From Acetobacteraceae bacterium AT-5844 (GTDB taxonomy: Bacteria > Pseudomonadota > Alphaproteobacteria > Acetobacterales > Acetobacteraceae), in NCBI GenBank assembly GCA_000245075.1, contig JH599935.1, forward strand, positions 1 through 64,000: 64,000 nucleotides of DNA, in the 5' to 3' direction. The translations under genes and the position numbers were made by a program. Below are positions 1 to 8,590 of this stretch, one piece after another; position 1 is the first letter of the stretch, and each line of letters opens with the position of its first letter. The notes under the pieces were generated by a model. That model was not told the DNA's origin. It saw only the letters and a list, made by a program, of their open reading frames with translations, and did not search any database.

Positions 1-141
1 GGCCCGGGCCTCGCGAGCAGCCCGCTCCGCCTCCTGCAGGTTCCGCTGGGTCGGTTGCTGCGCCTCAATCGCGACCGGAGCGAAGGCCAGCAGCGCCGCG
101 ACGAACAGCGGCGCCGCGTGATGTCCTCCGCTTCGGGCCAT
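1..141 (-). CDS. Murein hydrolase activator (EnvC-like), N-terminus only
   Basis: Only the first 47 codons are inside the window; the gene continues past base 1. The ATG at 141 directly abuts the TGA of gpmI, so the two are probably co-transcribed and translationally coupled. The visible protein has a short basic start, a hydrophobic stretch (about residues 11-26) that looks like a signal peptide, and then a charged Glu/Arg/Ala-rich, Gln-containing stretch typical of the coiled coil that opens EnvC-type M23 proteins. The EnvC assignment rests mainly on the known gpmI-envC-ctpA gene order of alphaproteobacteria, with weak support from the signal peptide plus coiled-coil start. The catalytic domain cannot be seen. 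Confidence 0.55.
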   Translation of the reverse strand, partial: MARSGGHHAAPLFVAALLAFAPVAIEAQQPTQRNLQEAERAAREARA

Positions 142-1683
142 TCAGTCCTGAGCCTTGCCGGCGGGCCCGATCAGGCTCCTGCCCGTCATCGCCTCGGGCT
201 GTGGCAGGCCCATCAGCGCCAGCAGGGTGGGCGCGATATCGGCCAGCCGCCCGTCATGCAGCGTGGCGCCCGCCGCGCCGCCGACCAGCACCACTGGCAC
301 CGGGTTGGTAGTGTGCGCGGTGTGCGGGCCGCCTGTCATGGGGTCCTTCATCAGCTCGGCATTGCCGTGGTCGGCCGTGAAGAGCAATGCGCCACCCTGC
401 GCGCGAATGGCCTCCACGATGCGGGCGAGCCCGGCATCCACCGCCTCGCAGGCCTTGATGGCGGCGGCCAGGCTGCCGGTGTGGCCCACCATGTCGGCAT
501 TGGCGAAGTTCAGGATGATCAGGTCGTATTTGCCGGAGTTGATGGCCTGCACGGCCTTCTCGGCAAGTTCCGGTGCCGACATTTCCGGCTGCAGGTCGTA
601 GGTGGCGACCTTGGGGGAGGGGACCATGACGCGGTCCTCGCCCGGGAAGGGCGTCTCCTCCCCGCCGTTGAAGAAGTAGGTGACGTGCGGGTACTTCTCC
701 GTCTCCGCCATGCGGAGCTGCGTCTTGCCCGCGCGGGAGACAACCTCGCCCAGGATGTCCTTCATGGACTGAGGCGGGAACAGCGTGGCGAGGAAGGCAT
801 CCAGCGCCGTGGAGTACTGCGTCATGCCGGCCGCGGCCACGAGCTTCGGCCGCCGCGCGCGCTCGAAGCCCTTGAAGGCCGGGTCCAGCAGGGCCGCGAG
901 GATCTGCCGCACGCGGTCCGCGCGGAAGTTGAAGCAGAGCAGCGCGTCGCCATCCCGCATGCCCGCATAATCGCCAATGACGGCGGCGGGGATGAATTCA
1001 TCCGTCTTGCCGGCGGCATGCGCGGCCTCGATGGCGGCGGCGGCGCTGGCCGCCTTCGTGCCCTCGGCCAGGACGATGGCATCCCAGGCCTGCTTCACAC
1101 GCTCCCACCGGTTGTCGCGGTCCATGGCGAAGTAGCGGCCGCAGACCGTGGCGATGTGGGCGGTGGCGGGCAGCTTCGGCTCGAACTCGCGCAGGAAGCC
1201 GGGGCTGGTGGTGGGACCGGTGTCGCGGCCATCCGTCCAGGCGTGGATGGCGACCTTGATGCCCGCCTCGCCGAAGATCCTGGCGAGGGCCAGCCCATGA
1301 TTCTGGTGGCTGTGCACGCCGCCGGTGGAGAGCAGGCCCATCAGGTGCAGCGTGCCGCCGCTGGCCTTCAGCTTGCCGATGAGGTCCTGCACCGCCGGGT
1401 TGGCGGCGAGCGAGCCATCAGCCACCGCCGTGTCGATGCGCGGCAGGTCCTGCATCACCACGCGGCCGGCGCCGAGGTTCAGGTGGCCGACCTCCGAATT
1501 GCCCATCTGCCCATCCGGCAGGCCGACATCATGGCCGCTGGTGTGCAGGAAGGCACGCGGCCCGGCGGCCCAGAGGCGGTCGAAGCACGGGGTATTGGCC
1601 TGGCGCACGGCATTGTCCGCTTCTTCCTCCCGCCAGCCCCAGCCATCGAGGACAACGAACATGACGGGCTTCGGAACGGGCAT
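142..1683 (-). CDS. gpmI: 2,3-bisphosphoglycerate-independent phosphoglycerate mutase
   Basis: Interconverts 3- and 2-phosphoglycerate in cytosolic glycolysis/gluconeogenesis using two Mn ions and a phosphoserine intermediate. At 513 aa it has the normal length. Metal-binding DGWG is at residues 13-16, the nucleophile Ser63 lies in GNSEVGH (61-67), and the C-terminal TADHGNAE motif of the alkaline-phosphatase superfamily is present. A GGAGAG ribosome site lies about 7 nt before the ATG. The downstream EnvC-like gene begins immediately after the stop. The family assignment is secure. Confidence 0.97.
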   Translation of the reverse strand: MPVPKPVMFVVLDGWGWREEEADNAVRQANTPCFDRLWAAGPRAFLHTSGHDVGLPDGQMGNSEVGHLNLGAGRVVMQDLPRIDTAVADGSLAANPAVQDLIGKLKASGGTLHLMGLLSTGGVHSHQNHGLALARIFGEAGIKVAIHAWTDGRDTGPTTSPGFLREFEPKLPATAHIATVCGRYFAMDRDNRWERVKQAWDAIVLAEGTKAASAAAAIEAAHAAGKTDEFIPAAVIGDYAGMRDGDALLCFNFRADRVRQILAALLDPAFKGFERARRPKLVAAAGMTQYSTALDAFLATLFPPQSMKDILGEVVSRAGKTQLRMAETEKYPHVTYFFNGGEETPFPGEDRVMVPSPKVATYDLQPEMSAPELAEKAVQAINSGKYDLIILNFANADMVGHTGSLAAAIKACEAVDAGLARIVEAIRAQGGALLFTADHGNAELMKDPMTGGPHTAHTTNPVPVVLVGGAAGATLHDGRLADIAPTLLALMGLPQPEAMTGRSLIGPAGKAQD

Positions 1684-1858
1684 GACGGTCTCTCCGCGCT
1701 TTGGTTCGTGCGCCAGGGATTAGACCGTGCGGGGCGGGTTTGGCCAGGGGAGGGGAAGATGATCGAGGAGGATGCGGGCAACGCCGCCTTCGCCATCTGG
1801 TTCGACCTGCCGAAAGACCGGCGGTGATGGAAAGGGCGGCGGTTGCTCCCGCTGCCCC

Positions 1859-2239
1859 CTACTTCGTGGCCTTCGCCGCCGCCAGCTTCTGGTCCACGAG
1901 CCGCGATGCGGTCCAGCAGGCCCAGAGGCCGAGCAGCAGCATCAGGCTCAATATGACGCTGTAGAAGACAGGCCGCACCTTCGGAATGTCGTGGATGACG
2001 TAATCGAGGCTGACGATCAGCTTCACCAGCACCTGGCCGCTGAAGATGCCCCAGGCCCCGGCGAGGATCGCCGCGCTGTGGTTCCGCGCCCGCCAGGCAG
2101 CGAAAAACAGGGCCGCCGCCACGGCCAGGTCGCCAAAGGCCAGGGGGATGAAATGCGCGTCGCCTATGCGCCGCGCGATCTCGCCGCTGGCGATCAGGAA
2201 GCCCACCATCACGGCCAGGACTTGCAACAGGCCTTTCAT
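1859..2239 (-). CDS. Small four-helix membrane protein of unknown function
   Basis: A 126-aa protein with four likely transmembrane segments at about residues 3-20, 29-50, 56-78 and 92-113, ending in a short basic tail (KLAAAKATK). I do not recognise a named family and no catalytic motif is visible. It lies between ybaK and gpmI on the same strand, 37 nt after ybaK and 175 nt before gpmI, and could be the last gene of the ybaK unit. Regular codon use and the helix pattern support a real gene; function is unknown. Confidence 0.7.
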   Translation of the reverse strand: MKGLLQVLAVMVGFLIASGEIARRIGDAHFIPLAFGDLAVAAALFFAAWRARNHSAAILAGAWGIFSGQVLVKLIVSLDYVIHDIPKVRPVFYSVILSLMLLLGLWACWTASRLVDQKLAAAKATK

Positions 2240-2276
2240 GCAGGAGGGCTCCCGGACTGGTTGAGGCGATTCGCGC

Positions 2277-2750
2277 CTATGCTACCACCGGTCCGATGCG
2301 CGCGCGCAGTACCTCCCGCGCATCTTCCGGGCGGAGGGAGAGCAGAAGCCCACGCTGGCCGGCATTGATATAAACCCGCTCCTCCGCCATCGCGGCTTCC
2401 TCAAGGGCTGTCGGCACGGTGCGCTTCTGCCCGAAAGGGCTGATGCCGCCGACATGATAGCCCGTGGCCCGCTCGGCGGCCTCGGGCTTCATCATCTGCG
2501 CATGCTTGGCGCCGAACAGCGTGGCGAGCTTCTTCATGCTCACCTCCCTGTCCGCCGGCAGCACGACGCAGACGGGCTTGCCGTCGGCCTCCGCCATCAG
2601 TGTCTTCAGCATGCAGCGGGGCTCGATGCCCAGCGCGCTGGCGGCGGCCATGCCGATGCTCTCGGCGGCCGGGTCGTAGTCATAGGGGTGCAGGGTAAAG
2701 GCGATGCCCGCCTTTTGCAGCGCCTGGGTGGCGCGTGTGGTCTTCGACAT
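2277..2750 (-). CDS. ybaK: Cys-tRNA(Pro)/aminoacyl-tRNA deacylase, YbaK family
   Basis: Hydrolyses mischarged Cys-tRNA(Pro) (and related esters) in trans to protect translation fidelity. The 157-aa length is typical. Family signatures are visible: CMLKTL near residue 46, VLPADREVSMKKLA, the conserved GGISPFG loop near residue 102, and the C-terminal LSLRPEDAREVL helix. The ATG is preceded by GGAGCAACCC. It is 57 nt downstream of the dppC-like gene on the same strand, but a functional link with the peptide transporter is not evident. Confidence 0.92.
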   Translation of the reverse strand: MSKTTRATQALQKAGIAFTLHPYDYDPAAESIGMAAASALGIEPRCMLKTLMAEADGKPVCVVLPADREVSMKKLATLFGAKHAQMMKPEAAERATGYHVGGISPFGQKRTVPTALEEAAMAEERVYINAGQRGLLLSLRPEDAREVLRARIGPVVA

Positions 2751-2807
2751 GGGTTGCTCCGCGCGACACCTGATCTTGGCGCGGGGCCGGCGTCAATCCC
2801 GGCGCGG

Positions 2808-3638
2808 TCAATCGGTGCGGCGGCGGGCGATGCCATCGGCCACCAGCCCACAGCCGGCGACGGCGAGCAGGATGGCAAGGCCGGGCCACACCGCCGCCAT
2901 GGGCGCGGCGAACACCGCCTCCTGCGCATTGGCCAGCATGTTGCCCCAGGATGGCGCGGGGGGCTGGATGCCGAGGCCAAGGAAGCTCAGCACGCTTTCC
3001 GCCAGGATGGCCCCCGCCACGGCCAGGGAGGTGGCGACGGCCACCGGCGCCGCGATGCCCGGCAGCACGTGCCGCCGCAGCAGCCGCGCCTCCGTCACGC
3101 CCAGGGCCCGGGCGGCCCTTACGTAGTCGGTGGCGAGGACCGAGAGCGTCGCCGCGCGCGCCAGCCGCGCCACCCCCACCCAGCCGAAGACGACAAGGAT
3201 GACGATGATGCGGAGCATGTCCGTCCAGGCCTCGCCGCGCGGCAGCCCGAGCTTGGCCGGGTCCACGGCGGCGAGTAGCACCAGGAGCGGCAGGGCCGGC
3301 AGGGCCAGCAGCCCATCCGCCAGGCGCATGAGGACGGCATCCACCCAGCCGCCGCGCCAGGCGGCCCACATGCCCAGCGCCGTGCCCAGCGCACTGGCCG
3401 CCAGCGCCGCCGCCAGCCCGACGATCAGCGAGACCCTGGCGCCATAGAACAGCCGCAGCAGGATATCCCGCCCCAGCTCATCCGCGCCCAGCGGGTGGGT
3501 GGCGGAGGGGGGCTCATAGCGGGCGAAGAGATCGGGCTCGAAGGGATCGGCGGCGACCCAGTGCCGGAGCAGCGGCGCGGCGAGGGCGGCGAGGGCCAGT
3601 GCCGCCAGGATGACGAGGCCGAGGCGAAGACGGGTCAT
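2808..3638 (-). CDS. Peptide/nickel ABC transporter permease (DppC family)
   Basis: Inner-membrane subunit of a peptide-type importer, 276 aa. It opens with a short basic tail and a transmembrane helix, has the HPLGADELGRDILLRLFYG segment typical of DppC/OppC, further helices, and the cytoplasmic EAA loop (RAARALGVTEARLLRRHVLPG, 21 residues, cited by position only near 165-185). The start chosen is the ATG at 3638, which overlaps the TGA of the upstream permease in an ATGA. An upstream in-frame extension in a different style of residues is antisense-like and rejected. No OppD/OppF-type ATPase follows; the next gene is ybaK. Confidence 0.93.
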   Translation of the reverse strand: MTRLRLGLVILAALALAALAAPLLRHWVAADPFEPDLFARYEPPSATHPLGADELGRDILLRLFYGARVSLIVGLAAALAASALGTALGMWAAWRGGWVDAVLMRLADGLLALPALPLLVLLAAVDPAKLGLPRGEAWTDMLRIIVILVVFGWVGVARLARAATLSVLATDYVRAARALGVTEARLLRRHVLPGIAAPVAVATSLAVAGAILAESVLSFLGLGIQPPAPSWGNMLANAQEAVFAAPMAAVWPGLAILLAVAGCGLVADGIARRRTD

Positions 3639-4576
3639 CCGCGGGAGCCGTCTTCCAGCCGGGGGTCCAGCCAGTGCTGTGCCACATCGGCCGCCAGCGT
3701 GGCGAGCATCGTCACCAGTGCCACCAGCAGCAGGGCCAGCAAAGCGAGGTTGTAGTCGTTGCCCATGACGGCATCGAACAGCAGCTTGCCCATGCCGGGC
3801 CGGGCGAACACCGTCTCCGTCACCAGCGCGCCGGAGACGAGGCTGCCGGCATCCAGCGCCAGCAGCGTCAGCAGCGGGACACCGGCATTGGGCAGGGCGT
3901 GGCGCCACAGCACACGGCTCTCAGGCGCGCCGCGCGCGCGGGCGGAGCGTATCCAGGGCTGGCGCAGCGTGTCCGTCAGCGCCGCGGCCGCGTGGCGGGC
4001 ATAGGCTGCCATCTGGCCAAAAGCGATGGTGGCGACAGGCAGGATGAGGAACATCCAGGCGGGCTGATCCTCATTCGGCAGGCCGCCCGCCGGCAGCCAG
4101 CCGAGGGTGACGGCGAACAGGATGATGAGCAGGATACCCAGCCAGAAGGAGGGCGTGGCCTGGGCCAGCAGCGCCAGCGCATCCACCAGCCGCCCCGCCC
4201 GAGGCCGCAGCGCCGCCAGCGCGCCGAGCGCCACGCCGGCGACGGCGGCGATGACCACCGCCAGCCCGACCAGTACCAGGGTCGAGCGCAGAGCCGGCCA
4301 CAGCACCGCCAGGGCGGGCTGGGCGAAAAGGCGGGAATAGCCGAACTCACCCCGCAGCAGGCCGAGGGCCCAGGCGAGGTAGCGCTCCATCAGCGGCTGA
4401 TCGAGCCCATGGAGCGCGCGCAGGCGGGCGATGTCTTCCGCTGTCAGCTTGGGGTCCGACATCAGCGCCAGGGAGGCCGGGTCCCCGGGCATCAGCCCGA
4501 TCGCCAGCCAGGCGGCCAGGGAGAGCAGCACCAGGGTAATGGCGATCTGGGGCAGGCGGGCGAGGACCAGCCTCAT
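3635..4576 (-). CDS. Peptide/nickel ABC transporter permease (DppB family)
   Basis: A 313-aa inner-membrane permease. The N-terminal helix is followed by a periplasmic LMPGDPASLAL segment and LRALHGLDQP, hallmarks of DppB/OppB, then five more hydrophobic segments and an EAA loop containing ARGAPESRVLWRHALPN. The ATG at 4576 lies 25 nt after the solute-binding-protein stop and is preferred over an in-frame upstream start that would overlap that gene. Its stop overlaps the start of the DppC-type gene. It should heterodimerise with that gene product to form the channel. Confidence 0.93.
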   Translation of the reverse strand: MRLVLARLPQIAITLVLLSLAAWLAIGLMPGDPASLALMSDPKLTAEDIARLRALHGLDQPLMERYLAWALGLLRGEFGYSRLFAQPALAVLWPALRSTLVLVGLAVVIAAVAGVALGALAALRPRAGRLVDALALLAQATPSFWLGILLIILFAVTLGWLPAGGLPNEDQPAWMFLILPVATIAFGQMAAYARHAAAALTDTLRQPWIRSARARGAPESRVLWRHALPNAGVPLLTLLALDAGSLVSGALVTETVFARPGMGKLLFDAVMGNDYNLALLALLLVALVTMLATLAADVAQHWLDPRLEDGSRG

Positions 4577-4601
4577 CCGCGCGTCCTCGATGCTGGTATC
4601 T

Positions 4602-6260
4602 TCACGGGGCCACCCGCCACTCCGTGACCCATAGAGAAGAATAGTTCTGATGGCCGGTGGGGCGGACGCCTTGCAGCCAGCGCGGCCAGACATGCGCATC
4701 CGCCCGATGCCACAGCGGCAGGGCCGGCAGCTCCGTCGCGAGCAGGCGCTGGAGCTGGTGCCAGAGGGGGCGGCGCTTCTCCGGGTCCAGCTCCTGCGGC
4801 AGGGCTTCGATCAGGCGGTCGGCCTCCGGGTTGGAGAAGCCGGTATAGTTCTGGCCGGACCAGTTGCGGGCAGCGGTGGGGATTTCATCCGAGTGGAACA
4901 GGGTGCGGGGCACGTTCTCTGGGCTACTGACCCAGGCGAACATGGCCATGCCGGTGAATCTCCGCTGGCTGACCGTCTCCCCGAAGAAGACGCGCGCGGG
5001 CTCGTTGCGGATGCGCGCCTCGGCACCGATGGCGCGCCATTGGCCGGCGAGGACCTGCTGCACCTGTTCCCGCGCGCGGTTGCCGGCGGTGGTCATCAGG
5101 TCGAAGGAGAGCCGCTCGCCCGCTTCGTTGCGGCGGATGCCATCCGGGCCGGGGCGCCAGCCGGCCTCCTCCAGCAGGGCCTTGGCGCGGGCGGGGTCGT
5201 AGGGCCAGGCGGGGGAATCGGCATCGAACATCGGGTCGTCCGGGTGGACATTGCCGAGGGCCACCGGCTGCCTGCCGTCATAGAGGCGCGCCACGATCTG
5301 CGCCCGGTCCGCCCCCATCAGCAGGGCCTGGCGCACGCGGCGGTCGGCCAGCACGGGGTTGTCCAGCCGCAGGTCGATATGCTCGAAAGACAGGCCGGGG
5401 CGGTAGAGGAAGCGAAAGCGCTCGCCTGTGCGACGCTCCAGCGCCACGGCCTGTTCCAGCGGCAGGCCAAGCTCGCCCGCCACCATGTCCACCTGCCCGG
5501 CGAGGAGCTGCGCCTCCATCGCCGCGGTATTTTCCACCGTGCGGATGTTGATGCGGTTGAAGGCGGGGGCCGGGCCAGCCCAGTGCGCATTGCGCTCCAG
5601 CGTGATGCCCGCGCCCGGCTGCACGGCCGAGATGCGGTAAGGGCCGTTATAGAGCGCGGGGTTGGTGGTCTGCGTCTCATAGGCGCTGCGGGTGCGGTAG
5701 CCGGCGCGGTCCGCCTCCCAGATCGGGCGCTCGATACGGGCGGGCAGGGGCTGCATCTGGCCCAGGCCGGCATAGTCGAAGGTGACCTTGTCGAAGCGGA
5801 TGGTGAAGCGGCGCGCATCCTCGACGATGAATTCATAGGCCGAGCGATAGGCCTCCGCCGGGCCGAAGCCGGTTTCGAAGGCGCGGCCCGCCTCCCAGGC
5901 GAAGCGCATGTCCTCGGCAGTGACGGGCGTGCCGTCGCCCCAGGCGAGGCCTTCCTTCAGGGTCCAGGTGATGCGGATGCCGGGCTTGCCATCCGGCGTG
6001 TTCTCCAGCACCGCCTGGCCGTTCTCCAGGCTCGGCAGCTCCGTGCAGGCAATACAGGTGAGCTTCCACTGGTCGTCATAGGCCGTGATGGGCCGGAGCG
6101 CGAAACCGAGCGTATAGGCCTTGGCGGCCATGTTCTCGATATTCGGGTGGAAGTTGGACGGATACTGCGTGAGGCCGATGGTCAGGCTCTCCCGCTGGCT
6201 CTGCGCGGCGGCGGGCAGGATGGTGACGAGGCTCAGGGCGGCGGCAAGGAGATGTCGCAT
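4602..6260 (-). CDS. Peptide/oligopeptide ABC transporter substrate-binding protein (SBP family 5)
   Basis: A 552-aa periplasmic binding protein. Residues 1-20 form a signal peptide ending in AAAQS. The body shows family-5 features: the opening TIGLTQYPSNFHPN, the TLKEGLAWGDGTPVTAEDMRFAW lid region (described by position near 110-132), and late motifs RQALLMGADRAQIV and DPARAKALLEEAGW. The ATG at 6260 starts the signal peptide. First gene of a three-gene unit with DppB and DppC homologues. The ligand cannot be read from sequence; dipeptides or other oligopeptides are the family norm, and nickel or glutathione binders also exist. Confidence 0.92.
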   Translation of the reverse strand: MRHLLAAALSLVTILPAAAQSQRESLTIGLTQYPSNFHPNIENMAAKAYTLGFALRPITAYDDQWKLTCIACTELPSLENGQAVLENTPDGKPGIRITWTLKEGLAWGDGTPVTAEDMRFAWEAGRAFETGFGPAEAYRSAYEFIVEDARRFTIRFDKVTFDYAGLGQMQPLPARIERPIWEADRAGYRTRSAYETQTTNPALYNGPYRISAVQPGAGITLERNAHWAGPAPAFNRINIRTVENTAAMEAQLLAGQVDMVAGELGLPLEQAVALERRTGERFRFLYRPGLSFEHIDLRLDNPVLADRRVRQALLMGADRAQIVARLYDGRQPVALGNVHPDDPMFDADSPAWPYDPARAKALLEEAGWRPGPDGIRRNEAGERLSFDLMTTAGNRAREQVQQVLAGQWRAIGAEARIRNEPARVFFGETVSQRRFTGMAMFAWVSSPENVPRTLFHSDEIPTAARNWSGQNYTGFSNPEADRLIEALPQELDPEKRRPLWHQLQRLLATELPALPLWHRADAHVWPRWLQGVRPTGHQNYSSLWVTEWRVAP

Positions 6261-6574
6261 GGCGGTAATGATGCCGCCGGATGCGGCGGTGCGGTAGGGT
6301 GGATTGGTATCCGGAGGTTTGAGGGAGGAAGAAAGGCTGGGGGAAGAATTCCCAGCTTTTCTTCCAGCCTCTGCAATGTCGGTCCGACCGGGCACGGCAA
6401 GGCAGGAGACATCAGCGGCGCTGCGGGGAGGGGTGAGGGCAGGCTCGCCCTGCCGGTAGCGCGTTCCCAGGGCCCATGGCATGAAAACGACAGGCAACCT
6501 GCCCATTGGGTGCCCTTCCGAGATGCTCTCAGGGCCTTGGAGGAGGCGCCCCCAACAAAGCCGAGGAATATTCC
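6261..6574. other. Divergent intergenic region with a large hairpin
   Basis: 314 nt between the peptide-transporter operon (minus) and a Bug-type binding protein (plus). It should carry both promoters. The most prominent structure is a 15-bp inverted repeat at 6327-6365, listed separately. A GAGGAA ribosome site (6562-6568 area) precedes the plus-strand gene. No convincing additional gene was seen. Confidence 0.6.
6327..6365. repeat. Inverted repeat, 15-bp arms, 9-nt loop
   Basis: Arms 6327-6341 (GGAAGAAAGGCTGGG) and 6351-6365 (CCCAGCTTTTCTTCC) pair over 15 positions with one G-T pair. The loop contains an EcoRI-like GAATT. On the plus strand the second arm holds a TTTT tract but no T run follows the stem. 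It sits between divergent genes, where a terminator is not expected, so it may be a regulatory dyad, a leader hairpin of the peptide-transporter mRNA, or a relic. Confidence 0.6.
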
Positions 6575-7549
6575 ATGCTCTCCCGTCGTCTGCTGCTCGG
6601 TTCCGCCGGTGCCGCCGTTCTCTCCGGCACCGCCAGCGCCCAGGCCGCCTACCCCAACCGTCCCATTCGCCTGATCTGCCCCTATCCCGCCGGTGGCGCG
6701 ACCGATGTGCTGACACGCATTCTGGCCGATGGGCTGCGGGAGCAGCTGGGCCAATCCGTCGTCGTCGAGAACCGCTCCGGGGCGGGGGGCAATATCGGCG
6801 TGGACGCGGTGGCGAAATCGGCCCCCGATGGCTATGTGCTGGGCACAGCCCCCGTGGGCAATTTCGTCATCAATCCCTTCCTCTATCGCGACATGCCCTA
6901 TGACCCGCAGCGCGACCTCACGGCGGTCTCGCTCACCTGGGAGGTGCCGAATGTCGCGGTGGTATGCGGGAAGTTCGTGCCGGCCAAGACCATGAGCGAG
7001 TTCATGGCCTGGGCGAAGGCGAAGCCCGGCGGGGTGGTGTATGGCACCTCCGGCGTCGGCACCACCGCCCATCTCTGCTCGGAACTGCTGTTCAAGCGCG
7101 CGGGCATCTCTTGCACGCATGTGCCGTTCCGCAGCGCCGCCCAGGTGATTCCGGCCATGCTCTCGGGCGATGTGGATTTTGCCATCGACAACCTCGCCTC
7201 CTATGCCGGGGTTATCCAGCAGGGCGAGATGACGGCACTCGGCGTGACAACCGCCGAACGCTGGCCCACCATGTCCCAGATCCCCACCATGGCGGAGGCG
7301 GGCGTGCCGGACTTCGTGGTGACAGCGTGGTCGGCGCTGATCGGCCCGGCGGGACTTCCCGCGCCCATCCAGGAGCGGCTCTCCGTGGCGGTGAGGAATG
7401 TCGCCAGGGATGAAGCGGTCCGCCGGCGCTTCCTCACCGCCGGCGGGCAAGCGCTGGCCACCACGCCGGAAGAAACCCGCGCGCGCATGGACCGTGAGCG
7501 GCCGATGTGGAAGGAGATGGTGGAAATCTCCGGCGCCCGGATGGAATAG
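6575..7549 (+). CDS. Tripartite tricarboxylate transporter (Bug) solute-binding protein
   Basis: A 324-aa periplasmic binding protein of the Bug/TctC family. It starts with SRRLLLGSAGAAVLSGTASA, a signal peptide with a twin-arginine-like RR. Family motifs follow: YPNRPIRLICPYPAGG, VVENRSGAGGNIG, AKSAPDGY and a conserved TSGVGTTAH region. The start ATG at 6575 has GAGGAA 7 nt upstream. No TctA/TctB permease genes are nearby, which is common in bacteria with many Bug proteins. The ligand (carboxylate, amino acid or aromatic acid) is unknown. Confidence 0.93.
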   Translation: MLSRRLLLGSAGAAVLSGTASAQAAYPNRPIRLICPYPAGGATDVLTRILADGLREQLGQSVVVENRSGAGGNIGVDAVAKSAPDGYVLGTAPVGNFVINPFLYRDMPYDPQRDLTAVSLTWEVPNVAVVCGKFVPAKTMSEFMAWAKAKPGGVVYGTSGVGTTAHLCSELLFKRAGISCTHVPFRSAAQVIPAMLSGDVDFAIDNLASYAGVIQQGEMTALGVTTAERWPTMSQIPTMAEAGVPDFVVTAWSALIGPAGLPAPIQERLSVAVRNVARDEAVRRRFLTAGGQALATTPEETRARMDRERPMWKEMVEISGARME

Positions 7550-7577
7550 TCGGGGACGGCAACGGCCGGGGGGAGAA

Positions 7578-7603
7578 TTTGAGAGGGGCGTGCCCCTCTC
7601 AAA
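7578..7603. terminator. Bidirectional terminator-like hairpin
   Basis: Perfect 11-bp stem TTTGAGAGGGG / CCCCTCTCAAA with a CGTG loop between two convergent genes (stops at 7549 and 7639). A-rich on one side and T-rich on the other, as in bidirectional terminators. Confidence 0.75.
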
Positions 7604-7638
7604 GAAAGCGGCCAGCAGGGGAATTCCCAACCGGCCTC

Positions 7639-8469
7639 TTACTGGGCGACGCCCATCTGCTCCAGGAAGGCGGTGCCCTTCCGCAGGGTGGTGGCGTCTC
7701 GCACTTCCAGGATCAGGCGCGGGTTGGAGCCGAGGCGGGACAACGCCGCGAAAATCGGCTGCCAGCGGATGGTGCCTTCGCCCGGGTTCCAGTGGCGGTC
7801 GGCGAAGCCATCGGCATCCTGCAAATGCACATGCTCCAGCGCGTCGCCGGCGGCGTGGACGTAATAGTCCACCGGCGGCGCCGAGAGGCTGCCATGGGCG
7901 TAATGGGCATGGCCGGTGTCGATGGAGACCTTCACCGAGCCGCTGTTGAAGGAGGCAGCGAGGGCCACGCGCGCATGCGGGTCGCGGTCCTCGATGTTCT
8001 CGATGACCAGCGTCACGCCGCTCTGCTCGGCACGGGTGACGACATCGCGCAGCGTCTGGTGCGTGCGCTCCACAATGTCCGCGCGGCCGGTGCGGCTGTT
8101 ATCGAGGTTGTTGTAGTCCCAGGCCGTGTAGGGAGAGTGGATCACCATCTGCGAGGCGCCGAGCAGTTCACAGGCTTCCAGCCCCTGCAACAGCCGGCGG
8201 CGAACGACGGCGCGGATTTCCGGGTCGTGGGAGTCCAGCTTAAAGCCCCAGAACGGGCCGTGGATGCCCAGGCGGCCGGTATGGCCATCCAGCATGCGCC
8301 GGGTTTCCTCGGCCAGGGGGCGCCAGTCGCCATCGAGGTTGGCGGCACTGTGGAAATCCTGCAACTCGAGGTCGCGCTGCTTTTCCAGCAGCCAGTCCCG
8401 GTGCTGGCGGATGCCGTTGAGGGTGAGGGCAGCGCCGAGGACGGGCAGCGGCGATGTGGTCTGAGACAT
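7639..8469 (-). CDS. Sugar phosphate isomerase/epimerase-like TIM-barrel protein
   Basis: A 276-aa protein of the xylose-isomerase-like/AP-endonuclease-2 TIM-barrel superfamily. Metal-site style motifs are visible in order: LGIHGPFWG, MVIHSPYTAW, LVIENIEDRDP, VSIDTGHAHY, EHVHLQDADG and LILEVRD, giving the His/Glu/Asp pattern of this fold. The ATG at 8469 has GGAGGAA 5 nt upstream; an in-frame extension upstream is not needed. It is 121 nt downstream of mntH on the same strand. Substrate unknown; possible roles range from sugar epimerisation to inosose or hydroxypyruvate isomerisation. Confidence 0.85.
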   Translation of the reverse strand: MSQTTSPLPVLGAALTLNGIRQHRDWLLEKQRDLELQDFHSAANLDGDWRPLAEETRRMLDGHTGRLGIHGPFWGFKLDSHDPEIRAVVRRRLLQGLEACELLGASQMVIHSPYTAWDYNNLDNSRTGRADIVERTHQTLRDVVTRAEQSGVTLVIENIEDRDPHARVALAASFNSGSVKVSIDTGHAHYAHGSLSAPPVDYYVHAAGDALEHVHLQDADGFADRHWNPGEGTIRWQPIFAALSRLGSNPRLILEVRDATTLRKGTAFLEQMGVAQ

Positions 8470-8590
8470 ACGTATTCCTCCGGGCCGGGCAAGGAGCGCC
8501 CGCGCCGCGCGGCGGAGGGAGTAGGGGAGGAATTTTGCGATTCTGTTGCGCGACGGAGAACAGGGCGTGACGGTACGCAGGCGGGCCGGT

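Noticed and set aside
55-1827. Long plus-strand open frame opposite gpmI
   Set aside because: Antisense to a clear gpmI; composition is typical of a shadow frame in high-GC DNA (rich in Arg, Gly, His, Gln) with no family features.
1759-1827. 22-residue plus-strand frame (starting MIEEDAGN) preceded by an AGGGGAAG stretch, between gpmI and the small membrane gene
   Set aside because: It looks protein-like and has a possible ribosome site, but it is too short to support without conservation or expression data.
6260-6716. Upstream extension of the peptide-binding-protein gene
   Set aside because: The ATG at 6260 begins a clean signal peptide; the extension would bury it and crosses the start of the divergent gene.
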